Below are positions 62,991-64,000 of a DNA stretch of 64,000 nucleotides, in pieces. Both the position numbers and the translations under genes were made by a program. The DNA is taken from NCBI RefSeq assembly GCF_005405205.1, contig NZ_BJDP01000005.1:62001-126000 (forward strand), read 5' to 3'. A model generated the notes under the pieces. That model did not search any database and was not told the DNA's origin. It saw nothing but the letters and a program-made list of their open reading frames with translations. This DNA is from Enterococcus pingfangensis (lineage in GTDB: Bacteria > Bacillota > Bacilli > Lactobacillales > Enterococcaceae). Position 1 is the stretch's first letter, and each line of letters opens with the position of its first letter.

Positions 62991-64000
62991 TTAACGAAAG
63001 ACTTTTCTCAATGTTTCTGCTAACGTTGCCACCGGAATCAATTCGATTCCTTTTGGCGGCGTCCAATCGCCCATGTTGTTCTTAGGCAAATAAATTTTCT
63101 TAAAACCTAATTTGCTCGCTTCTTTGACCCGTTGTTCGATACTGTTGACCCGGCGGATCTCACCGGTCAAACCAATTTCACCGATAAAACATTCGGTCGC
63201 ATCCGTACCATTTTCTTTATAACTGGAAGCGATCGCCACCGCGACAGCCAAATCGATCGCTGGTTCATTCAGCTTCACGCCGCCGGCAGCTTTTAAATAC
63301 GCATCTTGATTTTGCAGCAGCAAGCCCGCGCGTTTTTCCAAAACTGCCATGATCAATGAGACACGATTGAAATCTAATCCGGTCGTCGTTCGTTTGGCAT
63401 TACCGAAAACAGTTGGTGTCACTAACGCCTGTACCTCGACTAAAATCGGCCGGCTGCCTTCCATCGCTACCACGATTGCTGAGCCAGTCGCCCCTTCTAA
63501 CCGTTCTTCCAAGAAAACTTGAGAAGGATTAGCGACTTCGACTAGCCCGCCTTCTCGCATTTCAAAAATTCCGATTTCATTGGTCGAGCCGAAACGATTT
63601 TTTACTGCTCGTAAAATTCGGAAGCTGTGATGTTTTTCGCCTTCAAAATACAAAACAGTATCGACCATGTGCTCCAGCATCCGCGGTCCCGCGATGTTTC
63701 CTTCTTTCGTTACATGACCTACGATAAAGATCGCAATGCCGTTCGTTTTTGCCAGCTTTAACAACTCTGCGGTAGTTTCGCGAACTTGACTGACTGAACC
63801 CGCCACACTGGAAATATCTGGTTGGGTCATCGTTTGGATCGAGTCGATGATCACATAATCTGGTTTTAGATTTTCGATCGTCCGACTGATCTCGCCCATG
63901 TCCGTTTCCGCATACAAATAAAAATCAGTATCACTTGAACCTAGACGTTCCGCCCGCAATTTTATTTGCTGCGCACTTTCTTCACCGGAAACATACAAAA
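62991..64000 (-). CDS. radA: DNA repair protein RadA/Sms, partial (N-terminus outside window)
   Basis: Branch-migration helicase of the RecA superfamily; the zinc finger and Walker A are beyond the right edge. The part present has the Walker B region [10 protein letters not shown], the RadA-specific KNRFG motif in [14 protein letters not shown] and the C-terminal Lon-protease-like domain ([19 protein letters not shown]). First gene of the radA-yacL-gltX string. Confidence 0.95.
   Translation of the reverse strand, partial: LYVSGEESAQQIKLRAERLGSSDTDFYLYAETDMGEISRTIENLKPDYVIIDSIQTMTQPDISSVAGSVSQVRETTAELLKLAKTNGIAIFIVGHVTKEGNIAGPRMLEHMVDTVLYFEGEKHHSFRILRAVKNRFGSTNEIGIFEMREGGLVEVANPSQVFLEERLEGATGSAIVVAMEGSRPILVEVQALVTPTVFGNAKRTTTGLDFNRVSLIMAVLEKRAGLLLQNQDAYLKAAGGVKLNEPAIDLAVAVAIASSYKENGTDATECFIGEIGLTGEIRRVNSIEQRVKEASKLGFKKIYLPKNNMGDWTPPKGIELIPVATLAETLRKVFR

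Overview
The window is a low-GC Firmicutes chromosome segment that reads as an Enterococcus or a close relative in the Lactobacillales. The evidence is enterococcal-type proteins (PurR, AdcA, YfmF/YfmH, a Mga-like regulator), strong A/T-flanked sigma-A promoters, AGGAGG ribosome binding sites, and the conserved gene strings rpsL-rpsG-fusA-tuf-rpsJ-rplC-rplD and radA-yacL-gltX-cysE-cysS-mrnC-rlmB-yacP-sigH. I see no prophage, intact insertion sequence, CRISPR array or plasmid backbone. The species cannot be fixed from this sequence alone.

Layout. 1-6.4 kb (minus strand): start of the S10 operon, then tuf, fusA, rpsG and rpsL, each transcription unit with a near-consensus promoter. 6.8-14.4 kb: mostly housekeeping and accessory genes (rpiA, gpmA, tRNA-Leu, udk, a HAD hydrolase, an RsuA-type pseudouridine synthase, ctc/L25, DUF960, a MATE exporter, a flavodoxin). 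14.5-24.8 kb: a KUP potassium transporter behind what looks like a manganese (yybP-ykoY) riboswitch, pnp with a long leader hairpin, rpsO, def, a succinate-semialdehyde-type dehydrogenase, niaR, an acetyltransferase-chorismate mutase fusion, a sirtuin and a HIRAN protein whose 5' end lies in a perfect 250-bp tandem duplication. 25-28 kb: a lysine riboswitch in front of an amino-acid ABC transporter. 28.4-34 kb: a Mga-like regulator, a triplicated small-RNA locus and a BceAB-like ABC transporter.

34-42 kb: glmU-prs, purR, and a zinc-uptake locus (adcA-adcC-adcB) with a Zur-like box and three copies of a ~152-bp repeat between adcA and adcC. 42-55 kb: hsp20, mprF, rny, recA (LexA-like box), cinA, pgsA, rodZ, the M16 peptidase pair yfmH/yfmF, mscL and veg. 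55.5-64 kb: the sigH-to-radA string, with a cysteine T-box between gltX and cysE.

The most novel-looking structures are non-coding: (1) three tandem sRNA genes with an exact 183-bp period, each with a duplicated TTCACA-type operator, an extended -10, an anti-Shine-Dalgarno stretch and its own terminator, an architecture resembling streptococcal csRNAs; (2) a dispersed terminator family sharing a TGTGACAA...TTGTCACA core, some copies with a longer conserved tail; (3) the apparent Mn riboswitch on kup; (4) the ctc/L25 leader with an attenuator; (5) the repeats inside the adc locus. A point change that removes the catalytic aspartate of the HAD hydrolase is the clearest protein-level anomaly.
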